From Neocallimastix lanati (nom. inval.) (taxonomy: Eukaryota; Neocallimastigomycota; Neocallimastigomycetes; Neocallimastigales; Neocallimastigaceae), in assembly GCA_016946835.1 (NCBI GenBank), contig JACVTC010000134.1:296001-360000 (forward strand): a stretch of DNA of 64,000 bases, written 5' to 3'. Below the pieces are notes generated by a model that worked only from the letters and a program-made list of their open reading frames with translations, was not told where the DNA came from and ran no database searches. The translations under genes were made by a program, and so were the position numbers. Shown here piece after piece: positions 49,747 through 59,372 of this stretch; positions within the stretch are counted from its first letter, which is position 1; every line of letters begins with the position of its first letter.

Positions 49747-50301
49747 TTATTTTATTAATTATATTTATTATAATACTATAAGCCGCAAGGGTTGATATAG
49801 TATTAATATTAAAAAAAGTTTTATTAAAAAATTAAGTTTTATTAACTAAACAAAATTAAAATAAAAAACACAAAGAAAAGAATATTTGTTAATAAGAATT
49901 TTACTCATATTTATATTTTTTTTTCAAAAGTTAAAGTTATTAAAAAATAAAAATAAAAGTTTCTAAAAAGTTCTTAAAAATCGAAAAATTTAGAAAAAAT
50001 AGAAAACAATAGAATTAAGAATTTAATAGAATAAATTTTAATTAATTAAACACAAGAATTATCAAGAAATTCTAGTAATTTCTTGAACTATAAAGAATCT
50101 TCTAGATATTTTTTAGAATAAAACTATAAAATAATAATAAATGTGAATCGAACCCTAAGTAGTTTGATTCATGGTATTAGTTACTAACAACTATACCAGA
50201 AATAATATTTTTTAAATTTAATTATTTGTTTTAAAACTTTATTGAAAAATAATACTAAATATTAAAATAATAAAATAATTGTAATTATTGATTCTGTTAT
50301 A
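49659..50301 (-). repeat. Gypsy LTR (3' LTR of the element, 643 bp)
   Basis: Bounded by TATAACA and TGTTATA, a 7-base perfect terminal inverted repeat. The ends are not the usual TG...CA. The LTR contains three local palindromes (49771-49805, 50062-50086 and about 50180-50205) and, on the minus strand near 50144-50153, GGTTCGATTC. Matches 55852-56495. Confidence 0.92.
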
Positions 50302-50315
50302 ACTCTCTCCCTTAG
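50302..50315 (-). other. Gypsy polypurine tract
   Basis: On the minus strand the bases next to the LTR read TAAGGGAGAGAGT, a purine run suited to priming plus-strand DNA synthesis. The TAA of Gag-Pol overlaps its start, so stop codon and polypurine tract are fused. Its position supports the LTR boundary at 50301/50302. Confidence 0.75.
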
Positions 50316-53300
50316 AGACGGATTCCAGACGTCTTAGGTTTTGGTTTATTTGGAAACTTCTTGTGGAATTCGGCAAGAAGTTTATTGCAATGAAGATTCT
50401 CAAAAGGTTCCCATGAGTTTTCAGAATCATCATAACCTTTCCAATGAATTAAATATTTAATTTTGTTATGAAATTTCTTTGAATCAAGAATAGATTCAAC
50501 TTCATATTCTTTTTCTCCATTAAGTATAATAGGTTTTGGAGTTGGGATATTTCTTTCTGTAAATTCATTTTCATAGGCTGGCTCAAGAAGTGAAACGTGG
50601 AAAACTGGAAAGACCCTAAAAGAGTTTGGTAACTTTAATTTATAACTTACATCTGAAATTTTCTTTAAAATAGTAAATGGACCAGATTTCTTAGGAGCAA
50701 GTTTACCTTTTTTATTATTTATTAAATCATTTCTTAACAGCCAAACTTTTGAGCCAACTTTAAACTCAGGCGGAGACATATGTTTATCATCATAATATTT
50801 TTTTTGAAAATTAACTGCACTTTGAAGATTTTCTTTAAGTACATTTCTTAATTCTTTTAAGTCTTTAGCAATAATTTCAGCACGAGGGACAATAGAAACA
50901 TCTGGAGTAGAAGGATCAAATTTAGGATTGAACCCATAATTAAGAAAGAAAGGAGTAGCATTTGCAGATTCTTGTATTGTGTTATTGTAAGCAAATTCTG
51001 CAAGAGATAAATATTCTATCCAATTATTTTGTTGATAATTAACATAACATCTTAAGTATTGTTCAAGTATTGCGTTTACCCTCTCCGTTTGACCATTAGT
51101 TTGCTGATGATGAGCAGATGATAAACAAAGATCAACATGAAGTAAATTAAATAATCTATTCCAAAATTTAGAAGTAAACTGAGTACCTCTATCCGACACA
51201 ATATCCTTTGGCAGACCATGAAGTTTGAAAATAGAATTAAGAAATTGTTCAGCACAATCCTCAGCAGAGGGAACTGATTTAAAGGGAACAAAATGAGCCA
51301 TCTTCGTAAAGCGATCAACTACGACAAGAATACAAGACATACCATTGGAAGAGGGAAGATCTGTTATAAAATCCATTGAAATTGATTCCCAAGGATTATT
51401 GCCAATGGGTAAAGATTTAAGTAAACCGTAAGGTTTATGACGAGGAGCTTTTGAAGCGCAGCACACATTACAAGTACGAATATATTTTTTAATATCCTTA
51501 TGCATACCAGGCCACCAATAATTTCTAGAAACTAAGTCAGAGGTTTTATTTATGCCAAAGTGGCCAGCAGTAGGAGAATCATGACAAGAACAAAGAATTT
51601 TAAATCTAAGGCATTCAGGAATATAAATAAGATTGTCATATAAAAGAATACCATTGGAGAACGAAAGGAGATCAACCGAAGCAATGGGTTTCTCATTAGC
51701 AGAAGGCTTTTCAAAATATATCTTAACATTATTAAAGAAAGGATCCTTGGAGTAACACTTTTTAATTTCATCTTGTAGATTTGATTCAATAGAGATCCTT
51801 GAAGTAAAACAAAAATTTTCCGGTTTAAGTACTTGGTAAGGTTTAGCAGGTTCATGATTATCATAATCAGGACGGCGAGATAAAGCATCTGGCTTACCAC
51901 CGCGAGAACCTGGACGATACTCAATTTGAAAGTCAAATCGAGTAAAGAACATTGACCATCTAATTAAACGTTGTGAAAGCTGTTCTGGTTTCTTAAAGTA
52001 GAGTAGATTTCTATGATCAGTAAGAACTTTAATAGTATTCTTAGCACCTTCTAAATAGTACCTCCAAGTTTCAAAAGCAGTCTTAATAGCAAGTAACTCT
52101 TTATCATAAATTGGATAATTGCATTCAGCAGAGGTAAAAGCTCTAGAATAGAAAGCAATTGGATGAAGCTTATTATCTTTAGAGCTAACTTGGGATAAAA
52201 TACATCCAAGCGCAAAATTACTTGCATCCGTTTCAACAAAAAATTGAGAATTAGGATCAGCAGGAATAAGGATGGGAGCAGAAGTAAAAGAACGTTTAAG
52301 AAGTTCAAAGGAGTCATTAGCATCTTTTGACCAAACAAAAGGAACATTTTTTCTTGTAAGTTTATTAAGAGGATAAGCAATTTTAGCAAAATTTTTTATA
52401 AAGCGTCTGTAGAAATTGGCTAGGCCAAGAAACGATTGAACTTCTTTAACTGTAGTTGGAGCAGGCCAATCTAAAATAGCTGAGACTTTCTTAATATCCA
52501 TCTTAAGACCATCTGAAGATACATAATATCCTAAAAATTTAACTTCGAACTTATCAAACTCACATTTTTCAAGGTTAACATGTAAATGAAATTTCCTAAG
52601 TTGTAATAGTACTTTTTTAACGTGTAAATGATGTTCAGAAAGATCATCAGAAAAAATGATAATATCATCAATATAGGCATAACAAAATTTACCTAAATAG
52701 TCACTTAATGCAGTATCAATCATTCTTTGAAAACAGGCAGGTGCATTCTTGAAACCGAAAGGCATAACTCTAAATTCAAAGTGTCCTAAGCTACATACAA
52801 AAGCTGTTTTGTATTCATCTCCAGACCTGATACGAATTTGGAAGTAAGCAGATTTTAAATCAAGCTTTGAGTAATACTTATGACCAGGAGCTTTATTAAA
52901 AATAACAGTTGTTAAAGGCATAGGATAACTATCTCTAATGGTGATTTCATTAAGTTTCCTAAGATCAATACACATACGTAACTCACCATTATCTTTTGGA
53001 GCAAATAAAATTGGATGACCAGCTTCTGATTTTGACCTAACAATAAAACCGTATTTTAAATAGTCTTTAATAATTTTTTCTAAAGCTATTTCTTCGGGAA
53101 TTGTAAGGGGATAAATTGCACTATAATATAACTTAGTATTAGGTTTAAGGTCAATAGCACAATCAAAACTAGAATGAGGAGGTAAGATTTTAGCTTCTTC
53201 TTCACTAAATACATCAGAGAATTCTAGATAAATGGCGGGAAGTGTTTTATTTGGAGTATCCATGTTTGGGGAAGAGGCAATTGAATTCTTCAACACTGAA

Positions 53301-54640
53301 GGAGATATAGAAGAATTATCAAACAAAGAATTATTAGGGGTGCGTGAACTGGAATAGGCTGGTTTCGAAGAGATAGAGTCAGAAGTATTAGAAGTAAGAG
53401 AAAGTGAAGTAGAGTTAACCGAGGTTGAAGGTATTGATTCAACAAAGGAAGAATCTGACGCATTGTTATTACTATTGCAAAAGCTTAAAATATTATTGTT
53501 GAAATCAATTGATGATTTATTTTCTTTAAGAAATCTAGAACCAATTAAGCACTCAAATTTGTCGTTCAAATCAATAACAAAAAATTCTGTTAAGACCTGA
53601 AGATTACTAACTTTAAATAATATTGGTATAGTTTTACCAACAACGTCTTTGCCACCACCAATACCAGTAATGTTATCAGCTTCTAAATTATCATGTACAA
53701 GCTTAAAATTATTAATTTTAGCAAAATTACTATCCATAAGATTCAAGTCGGAGCCGGAATCTATAAGAGCCTTAGCTTTAATCCATTTATTTTTGTAGTT
53801 AAAGGAACACTTAATAATACAATCTTTATTAAATTTCTTAGAAGAATTAGATCTAGCCATATGGGAGGAGCCAGGTTTATTTGCTCGCTTTGGACAATTT
53901 ATTAACTTATGGCCTGATTGTCCACAATATAGACAAAGCCCTTCTTTAATTCTTCTTGCTCTTTCTTCAGGGGATAAATGAGAGTAATTTGAATCATTAT
54001 TTGATTTGAAAAAAGAATTAGAATTGGCGTTTCTATTATTACTAGAGTTAAATCTATAATACTTCCTATTATTACGAGAATTATTATTATTATTACTGTT
54101 ATTTCTAGAATTGTAATTGTTGATCGTTGCGAATCGAGTCATTTGATGATCTATACGATTGGTAATTCGCATTAGTTCACTTAATTTGGCAGGAGGAGGG
54201 AACAAACTAATTACTCTTTCTTGAAGTCTTGGTAGCAATCCTTCAATATAAACATCCATTAAGGCAAATTCATTCCAGTCCGTTTTTTCCGAAAGCCTAC
54301 GGAATTCATTATTGTAATCAGTGACTTTACCATATGCTTTTTGCTTAATATGCATAAGAGCTTGATTACAATTAAAAACTGCATCTACGTCACTGAATCT
54401 ATCCTTCATAAGTTCAATGAAAGCGTTAAAATCGTCAAGGACTGGGTTATTTTCATTCATCAAGTCTGCAGCCCAATCCATAGCTTCATCTCTTAACAAA
54501 GTGATGGTATAAGCTACTTTTAACGGATCATTGGTGAAATATTCAGGACGAAGTGCAATGGCTAACCCAACATAAGCTAAAAATCCCTTGAGCTTAGCTG
54601 AATCGCCATTAAAATGAAAATCGTTTGATGAAGAAGACAT
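50312..54640 (-). CDS. gag-pol: Gypsy Gag-Pol polyprotein with chromodomain
   Basis: A single uninterrupted frame of 1442 residues, so Gag and Pol are fused with no frameshift. Gag domain about 10-170, Asn/Ser-rich linker, CCHC knuckle 236-249 (CLYCGQSGHKLINC). Protease ALIDSGSDLNLMD (Asp294). RT: KLDLKSAYFQI (Asp594) and YIDDIIIFS (Asp658, Asp659). RNase H: FVETDASN (Asp805) and onward. Integrase zinc finger His1020, His1027, Cys1057, Cys1060; core Asp1090, Asp1150, Glu1186 (35 residues between the last two). The C-terminal chromodomain (about 1378-1430) has YLIHWKGYDDSENSWEP, which in chromoviruses guides integration to chromatin marks. A Ser/Thr/Asn-rich spacer (about 395-465) separates protease and RT. 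No inactivating change is seen. Confidence 0.96.
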   Translation of the reverse strand: MSSSSNDFHFNGDSAKLKGFLAYVGLAIALRPEYFTNDPLKVAYTITLLRDEAMDWAADLMNENNPVLDDFNAFIELMKDRFSDVDAVFNCNQALMHIKQKAYGKVTDYNNEFRRLSEKTDWNEFALMDVYIEGLLPRLQERVISLFPPPAKLSELMRITNRIDHQMTRFATINNYNSRNNSNNNNNSRNNRKYYRFNSSNNRNANSNSFFKSNNDSNYSHLSPEERARRIKEGLCLYCGQSGHKLINCPKRANKPGSSHMARSNSSKKFNKDCIIKCSFNYKNKWIKAKALIDSGSDLNLMDSNFAKINNFKLVHDNLEADNITGIGGGKDVVGKTIPILFKVSNLQVLTEFFVIDLNDKFECLIGSRFLKENKSSIDFNNNILSFCNSNNNASDSSFVESIPSTSVNSTSLSLTSNTSDSISSKPAYSSSRTPNNSLFDNSSISPSVLKNSIASSPNMDTPNKTLPAIYLEFSDVFSEEEAKILPPHSSFDCAIDLKPNTKLYYSAIYPLTIPEEIALEKIIKDYLKYGFIVRSKSEAGHPILFAPKDNGELRMCIDLRKLNEITIRDSYPMPLTTVIFNKAPGHKYYSKLDLKSAYFQIRIRSGDEYKTAFVCSLGHFEFRVMPFGFKNAPACFQRMIDTALSDYLGKFCYAYIDDIIIFSDDLSEHHLHVKKVLLQLRKFHLHVNLEKCEFDKFEVKFLGYYVSSDGLKMDIKKVSAILDWPAPTTVKEVQSFLGLANFYRRFIKNFAKIAYPLNKLTRKNVPFVWSKDANDSFELLKRSFTSAPILIPADPNSQFFVETDASNFALGCILSQVSSKDNKLHPIAFYSRAFTSAECNYPIYDKELLAIKTAFETWRYYLEGAKNTIKVLTDHRNLLYFKKPEQLSQRLIRWSMFFTRFDFQIEYRPGSRGGKPDALSRRPDYDNHEPAKPYQVLKPENFCFTSRISIESNLQDEIKKCYSKDPFFNNVKIYFEKPSANEKPIASVDLLSFSNGILLYDNLIYIPECLRFKILCSCHDSPTAGHFGINKTSDLVSRNYWWPGMHKDIKKYIRTCNVCCASKAPRHKPYGLLKSLPIGNNPWESISMDFITDLPSSNGMSCILVVVDRFTKMAHFVPFKSVPSAEDCAEQFLNSIFKLHGLPKDIVSDRGTQFTSKFWNRLFNLLHVDLCLSSAHHQQTNGQTERVNAILEQYLRCYVNYQQNNWIEYLSLAEFAYNNTIQESANATPFFLNYGFNPKFDPSTPDVSIVPRAEIIAKDLKELRNVLKENLQSAVNFQKKYYDDKHMSPPEFKVGSKVWLLRNDLINNKKGKLAPKKSGPFTILKKISDVSYKLKLPNSFRVFPVFHVSLLEPAYENEFTERNIPTPKPIILNGEKEYEVESILDSKKFHNKIKYLIHWKGYDDSENSWEPFENLHCNKLLAEFHKKFPNKPKPKTSGIRL

Positions 54641-54836
54641 TGAAAGAATTATTAAATTATAAACAAGTTTAAGAATTGCAATAGGAAGATTTATTTAATA
54701 TTATCACTATTATTATTATTATTATTTTTTTTTTTTTTTTTTTTTTTTTTTATTAGTGCTCCCGAATGAAAATTGTAATGATAAAGAATTATAAATTATT
54801 ATTTTTCTAGGCGTTTAGTTTAATTGCTGATTTAAA

Positions 54837-54869
<33 letters not shown>

Positions 54870-55851
54870 ATTTGGTAAATATAATAACTAGACTAAATTT
54901 CACTCTTTTATGCCTTACAACAAAATAAAAAACCGGCAAGAGTTACTAACTAGAGGTATATACTAGACCTCAAAATAAAAAATTATAAACTATATATTTT
55001 AAAGTCGCTTTACCTTCACGACCAACCTATAGCCTTCGGTGACTATAGTTCCTTATTCGCCAGAGCTTATTCGAATAGAGCAACCACCGAACTGTTGAAG
55101 TTGGTTGGTAGGATGTGGCTTTCGTTTAATCCACACGCTCTTCACGCCCTAGGGTTTTGAAGCCCGTTTATATTCGAATAATTAACGGCTATAGTTTCTA
55201 ACCTACTGAAACTAGTTACTAACCGCCGAAACTCTGTTTATGAGCTCTAATCGCTCCTAGTATATTTAAATATTATATTTACCTGTAATATTCTTTAAAA
55301 AGTCTCAAGAACTGTAGAACTTCTTAAAGAATTTTTTATATCAAAAAAAATTTTTTTTTTTTTCGCCTAGATAGATTTTGGTATAATTGTGAGTATGCTA
55401 TTAGTACCAAAAACCGAGAATTTTATTTTTTAAAGAAAAAAAAGTAGATTCAAGAAGCAAGGCTGAACCCAAAGAAGATATCAGAGACTAAGAGAAGAAG
55501 AGATTTTGTCCAAAAGTAGAAACCAAGAATCAGAAACCCGAAACCAATGGAAACAAAAACCAAGTCCAAAACTAAGAAATCTGAAACCAATGGAAACAGA
55601 AACCAAGACCAAAAATAAGAAATCCAAGGCAAACAGAAAGAATCTAACCAAAAGTGGAAACCTGAAGCCAATAAGATAAGTAGCCAAACAGAAACCAAAA
55701 ACAAAGGAAACAGAAAATCCGAGAGATTCAAAAAATAAAGTCCAAAAAGAAAACAAAAAGGCAGTAGACACTAATTCCAAAAGAAAGCTTCAAACCAAAC
55801 AAAAGGGTAGATATATCAAGGCACGGCGTCTAAATCTTGGGTGTTTTTTAT
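54641..55851 (-). other. Long leader of the gypsy element
   Basis: 1.2 kb between the 5' LTR (55852-56495) and the Gag-Pol start. On the plus strand about 55445-55790 is a degenerate run of CAGAAACCAA-like units. About 54940-55260 is unusually G+C-rich for this window, with short inverted repeats such as CTATAG...CTATAG around 55028-55050. Poly(T) tracts lie near 54725 and 54838. Frames such as 55450-55731 and 55481-55780 overlap in different phases of the repeat and have no domain. Next to the LTR, the minus strand reads AACACCCAAGATTTAGACGC, a likely primer site; I cannot assign the tRNA. Confidence 0.6.
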
Positions 55852-56495
55852 TATAACAAAATATTATAATAAATATAATAACACTCAAAAAAAACAAAAA
55901 TTATTTTATTTTTTATTTATTTTTTTTCTTTTATTATAATTATTTTATTAATTATATTTATTATAATACTATAAGCCGCAAGGGTTGATATAGTATTAAT
56001 ATTAAAAAAAGTTTTATTAAAAAATTAAGTTTTATTAACTAAACAAAATTAAAATAAAAAACACAAAGAAAAGAATATTTGTTAATAAGAATTTTACTCA
56101 TATTTATATTTTTTTTTTCAAAAGTTAAAGTTATTAAAAAATAAAAATAAAAGTTTCTAAAAAGTTCTTAAAAATCGAAAAATTTAGAAAAAATAGAAAA
56201 CAATAGAATTAAGAATTTAATAGAATAAATTTTAATTAATTAAACACAAGAATTATCAAGAAATTCTAGTAATTTCTTGAACTATAAAGAATCTTCTAGA
56301 TATTTTTTAGAATAAAACTATAAAATAATAATAAATGTGAATCGAACCCTAAGTAGTTTGATTCATGGTATTAGTTACTAACAACTATACCAGAAATAAT
56401 ATTTTTTAAATTTAATTATTTGTTTTAAAACTTTATTGAAAAATAATACTAAATATTAAAATAATAAAATAATTGTAATTATTGATTCTGTTATA
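55852..56495 (-). repeat. Gypsy LTR (5' LTR of the element, 644 bp)
   Basis: Same sequence as 49659-50301 with one extra T in a T run near 56118. Ends TATAACA and TGTTATA. Transcription of the element would start inside this copy and run towards lower coordinates. Confidence 0.92.
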
Positions 56496-56500
56496 TTAGA

Positions 56501-56609
56501 ATATATAAAATCTGAAAATAATTTAGCGGACGGCCTAACAAAATATCTCAATGGACCTTTACTTAAGAAATTTAGAAAAATAATGCTTTGTAAATTAATA
56601 GGAAATTAA
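56501..56609 (+). pseudogene. Separated 3' end of copia pol (RNase H C-terminus)
   Basis: After the TTAGA duplication the plus strand encodes EYIKSENNLADGLTKYL and about 18 further residues, ending in TAA at 56607-56609. The NLADxLTK motif is the conserved end of copia RNase H. It continues the frame of the part that ends at 49658. Confidence 0.9.
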
Positions 56610-56615
56610 ACTTAC

Positions 56616-56622
56616 GAGGGAG
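56616..56622 (+). other. Copia polypurine tract
   Basis: GAGGGAG lies immediately before the TGTTAG start of the 3' LTR, in the position where plus-strand DNA synthesis is primed. Confidence 0.75.
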
Positions 56623-56903
56623 TGTTAGAAATTAAGTTTAATATTCCACAAATCTTAATATAATTAATTTAATAATAACTTAATTTTATTATATTTTATA
56701 GGATAAAAATAATTTAATAATAAATGTGATTTAATATTAATATTTAATATTAGAAAATAAATAAGTGAATAGAATAAAGTTTTAAAGGATTAGGAGATAA
56801 ATATAAATTTAATGAATGAAAAATAATAAAAAATAAATAATGTTGAAAAGTGTAAAAAATTAATTAATATATATTAATAAATAAAGTGATTATTAAAACA
56901 ACA
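56623..56903 (+). repeat. Copia 3' LTR (281 bp)
   Basis: Begins TGTTAGAAATTAAG, ends TTAAAACAACA, followed by the CAAAC duplication at 56904-56908. Matches the 5' LTR apart from one extra T. Confidence 0.93.
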
Positions 56904-56908
56904 CAAAC

Positions 56909-57879
56909 TATATAAATGAATAAATTTAAAAAAAAATTTTTTTTATATTAAAAATATTATGTAAAGTAAAATATATATTAAAAAAATAAACTAAAAACAA
57001 CAAAAAATGAAAAGTGTCAACATAAAGTGTATCAAAATAGTTAAGAAGAAAAGAAATAGTGCCAAATAAATCATAAAAAAAAAAATTTAAATAATCAATA
57101 AACAAATATAAAAAATAAATATAAAAAAATAAAATATCATAAGGAAATATTATAAAATATACTATAAATTTTATTAATTATATGAAGTATTTAGAATAAA
57201 AATAAATTATTATTTAGCTATAATAAATTAAAATTATTTCATTTATTAATTCTATATAATTTTCATATATATTTGTTTATTTATTTATTATTAATTTATC
57301 TATTTATTTATTTATTTATTTATTTATTTTTGTTTTATTATTTATTATTATCTTTATTATTTATTTATTTATCATTTATTTATTTATTATTTATTATTTA
57401 TTATTTATTATTTATTATTTATTAATATAATATATTAATTATATGAACATAAATTATTTTAATAAATCAAAAAAAAATTCTTGTATTTCATTTATTTATT
57501 TTTAAGGATCTATTAATCAATTAAGATAAAAAAAAAAATAAAAAAATATTATGTATTATAAAAAACAAAGAAAAAAAGATCAAATTCATATTATAATAAA
57601 TATATTGTAATAATAATAAGAAGAATTAAAAAATATTAAAAAGAATAAATAAAATATAATAAGAAAGATTGAAATTATAGTTATAATAAGAAATATATAG
57701 TAATAATAAGAAATATATTATTACTATTATTATATTTTGTATAAAAAATATCTTTTAACGAAAATTATTATAATTATATAAATATTTAAATTTTATAAAA
57801 TAAAAAATGAGCTATTATTTATTAACATATATAATTTATTAATAATAAAAAAAATTTATTTTAAATATATTTTAAAATT
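56909..57879. other. A+T-rich spacer; no gene seen
   Basis: Low complexity with TTTA and ATTTATT runs near 57295-57425. No coding-like frame on either strand. Confidence 0.5.
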
Positions 57880-58120
57880 TATTATTCTTCATATTATTAT
57901 TTATTAGTCTTTCATTTTTAACTATTTAATACTTCAATTAATTATATAACGTATTATTATTTATTAATCTTTCATTTTTAACTATATAATACTTCAATTA
58001 ATTATATAACATATTATTATTTAATAATCTTTCATTTTTAACTACATATTATTTCAATTATATAACATATTATTATTTATTAATCTTTCATTTATAACTA
58101 TATAATACTTCAAAAGTTGA
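57880..58120. repeat. ~60-bp tandem repeat, four copies
   Basis: Four imperfect copies of a unit with TATTATTATTTATTAATC, TTTCATTTTTAACTATATAA and TACTTCAATTAATTATATAA. The third copy has lost a few bases. No coding capacity. Confidence 0.85.
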
Positions 58121-58683
58121 ACAATATAAAAGTAACATTAATATAGGACTAGTTCTTCATCTTTTTATATATATATATATATTCATCAATTCATTTAATA
58201 CTAATAATTGATATGATTTTATTCTAAATATTATTCAGAAAAAGCATGATTTAAAATTGTAACTGACTGATCTTCATCACAAATATTGACTAATATTTAA
58301 ATTCAATTTAAAATAGTAAAAAAAATTAATAAATCATTTCTTGGTAGTCATTCTATGTGTTATATTACTACTAATAAATTTTACTATTACCACTTTTTTT
58401 GCTAAAAATTAAATTAACTACTAATATTAAAGAATAATAAAGAATAATAGTGATTAATATTTAATAATAATATAATATTCAATATTACATAGTAATTAAT
58501 TATTTATTATATATATAAATATATATATTTGTTTTTTTTATTTATTCCCAATATCTATAGAATATTCTTTAAATCAAAAAATTTTATTTTTTAATAATTT
58601 TATAAATATAGTTAATCTTGATTCACCAAGAACTAGTTGTCGGTATCCTTTTATATATATATATAAAAAAAGAAGTATTTATT
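58121..58683. other. Spacer between two tandem repeats
   Basis: A+T-rich, mixed composition near 58240-58400, no coding-like frame. Confidence 0.45.
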
Positions 58684-59372
58684 TTTTTTATTTTATTTTT
58701 ATTAATACTTTACTCTTTTATACTACTTACTAATTATTTTATTTTATTTTTATTAATACTTTACTCTTTTATACTACTTACTAATTATTTTATTTTATTT
58801 TTATTAATACTTTACTCTTTTATACTACTTACTAATTATTTTATTTTATTTTTATTAATACTTTACTCTTTTATACTACTTACTAATTATTTTATTTTAT
58901 TTTTATTAATACTTTACTCTTTTATACTACTTACTAATTATTTTATTTTAGTTTTATTAATACTTTACTCTTTTATACTACTTACTAATTATTTTATTTT
59001 ATTTTTATTAATACTTTACTCTTTTATACTACTTACTAATTATTTTATTTTATTTTTATTAATACTTTACTCTTTTATACTACTTACTAATTATTTTATT
59101 TTATTTTTATTAATACTTTACTCTTTTATACTACTTACTAATTATTTTATTTTATTTTTATTAATACTTTACTCTTTTATACTACTTACTAATTATTTTA
59201 TTTTATTTTTATTAATACTTTACTCTTTTATACTACTTACTAATTATTTTATTTTATTTTTATTAATACTTTACTCTTTTATACTACTTACTAATTATTT
59301 TATTTTATTTTTATTAATACTTTACTCTTTTATACTACTTACTAATTATTTTATTTTATTTTTATTAATACT
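58684..59372. repeat. 51-bp minisatellite (~13 copies)
   Basis: Thirteen near-identical head-to-tail copies of a 51-base unit containing TTTACTCTTTTATACTACTT and ACTAATTATTTTATTTTATT. One copy has a T-to-G change near 58950. Because 51 is divisible by three and the unit lacks a stop in one frame, the array reads as a 253-codon frame with a 17-residue hydrophobic repeat (ILFLLILYSFILLTNYF). I treat that as a consequence of the repeat. The open frame starts at an ordinary codon 58618 without an evident upstream gene. Confidence 0.93.

Larger units (their letters stand above)
49659..56495 (-). mobile_element. Ty3/gypsy chromovirus inserted in the copia element
   Basis: Full-length 6.8-kb LTR retrotransposon on the minus strand: LTRs 49659-50301 and 55852-56495, one Gag-Pol frame 50312-54640, a polypurine tract next to the 49659-50301 LTR, and a ~1.2-kb leader. 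PR-RT-RNase H-INT order and a C-terminal chromodomain place it among chromoviruses (Metaviridae). TTAGA is duplicated at the insertion point. The LTRs appear identical except for one base in a T run and the frame is intact, so it is very young and may be active. Confidence 0.96.
44656..56903 (+). mobile_element. Ty1/copia LTR retrotransposon, interrupted by a nested gypsy element
   Basis: Complete copia element in plus orientation: LTR 44656-44935, primer site, gag 45129-46148, pol from 46171, polypurine tract 56616-56622, LTR 56623-56903, flanked by a CAAAC duplication. The domain order PR-INT-RT-RNase H is that of Pseudoviridae (Ty1/copia). A gypsy element in the opposite orientation occupies 49659-56495 inside the RNase H region. 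Without that insert the copia element would be about 5.4 kb. The two copia LTRs differ, as far as I can see, by one base in a T run, so the copia insertion itself is recent and the gypsy insertion more recent still. Confidence 0.95.

Noticed and set aside
55450-55780. Two overlapping hydrophobic frames in the gypsy leader
   Set aside because: Both arise from the degenerate CAGAAACCAA-type tract read in reverse; no start context or domain.
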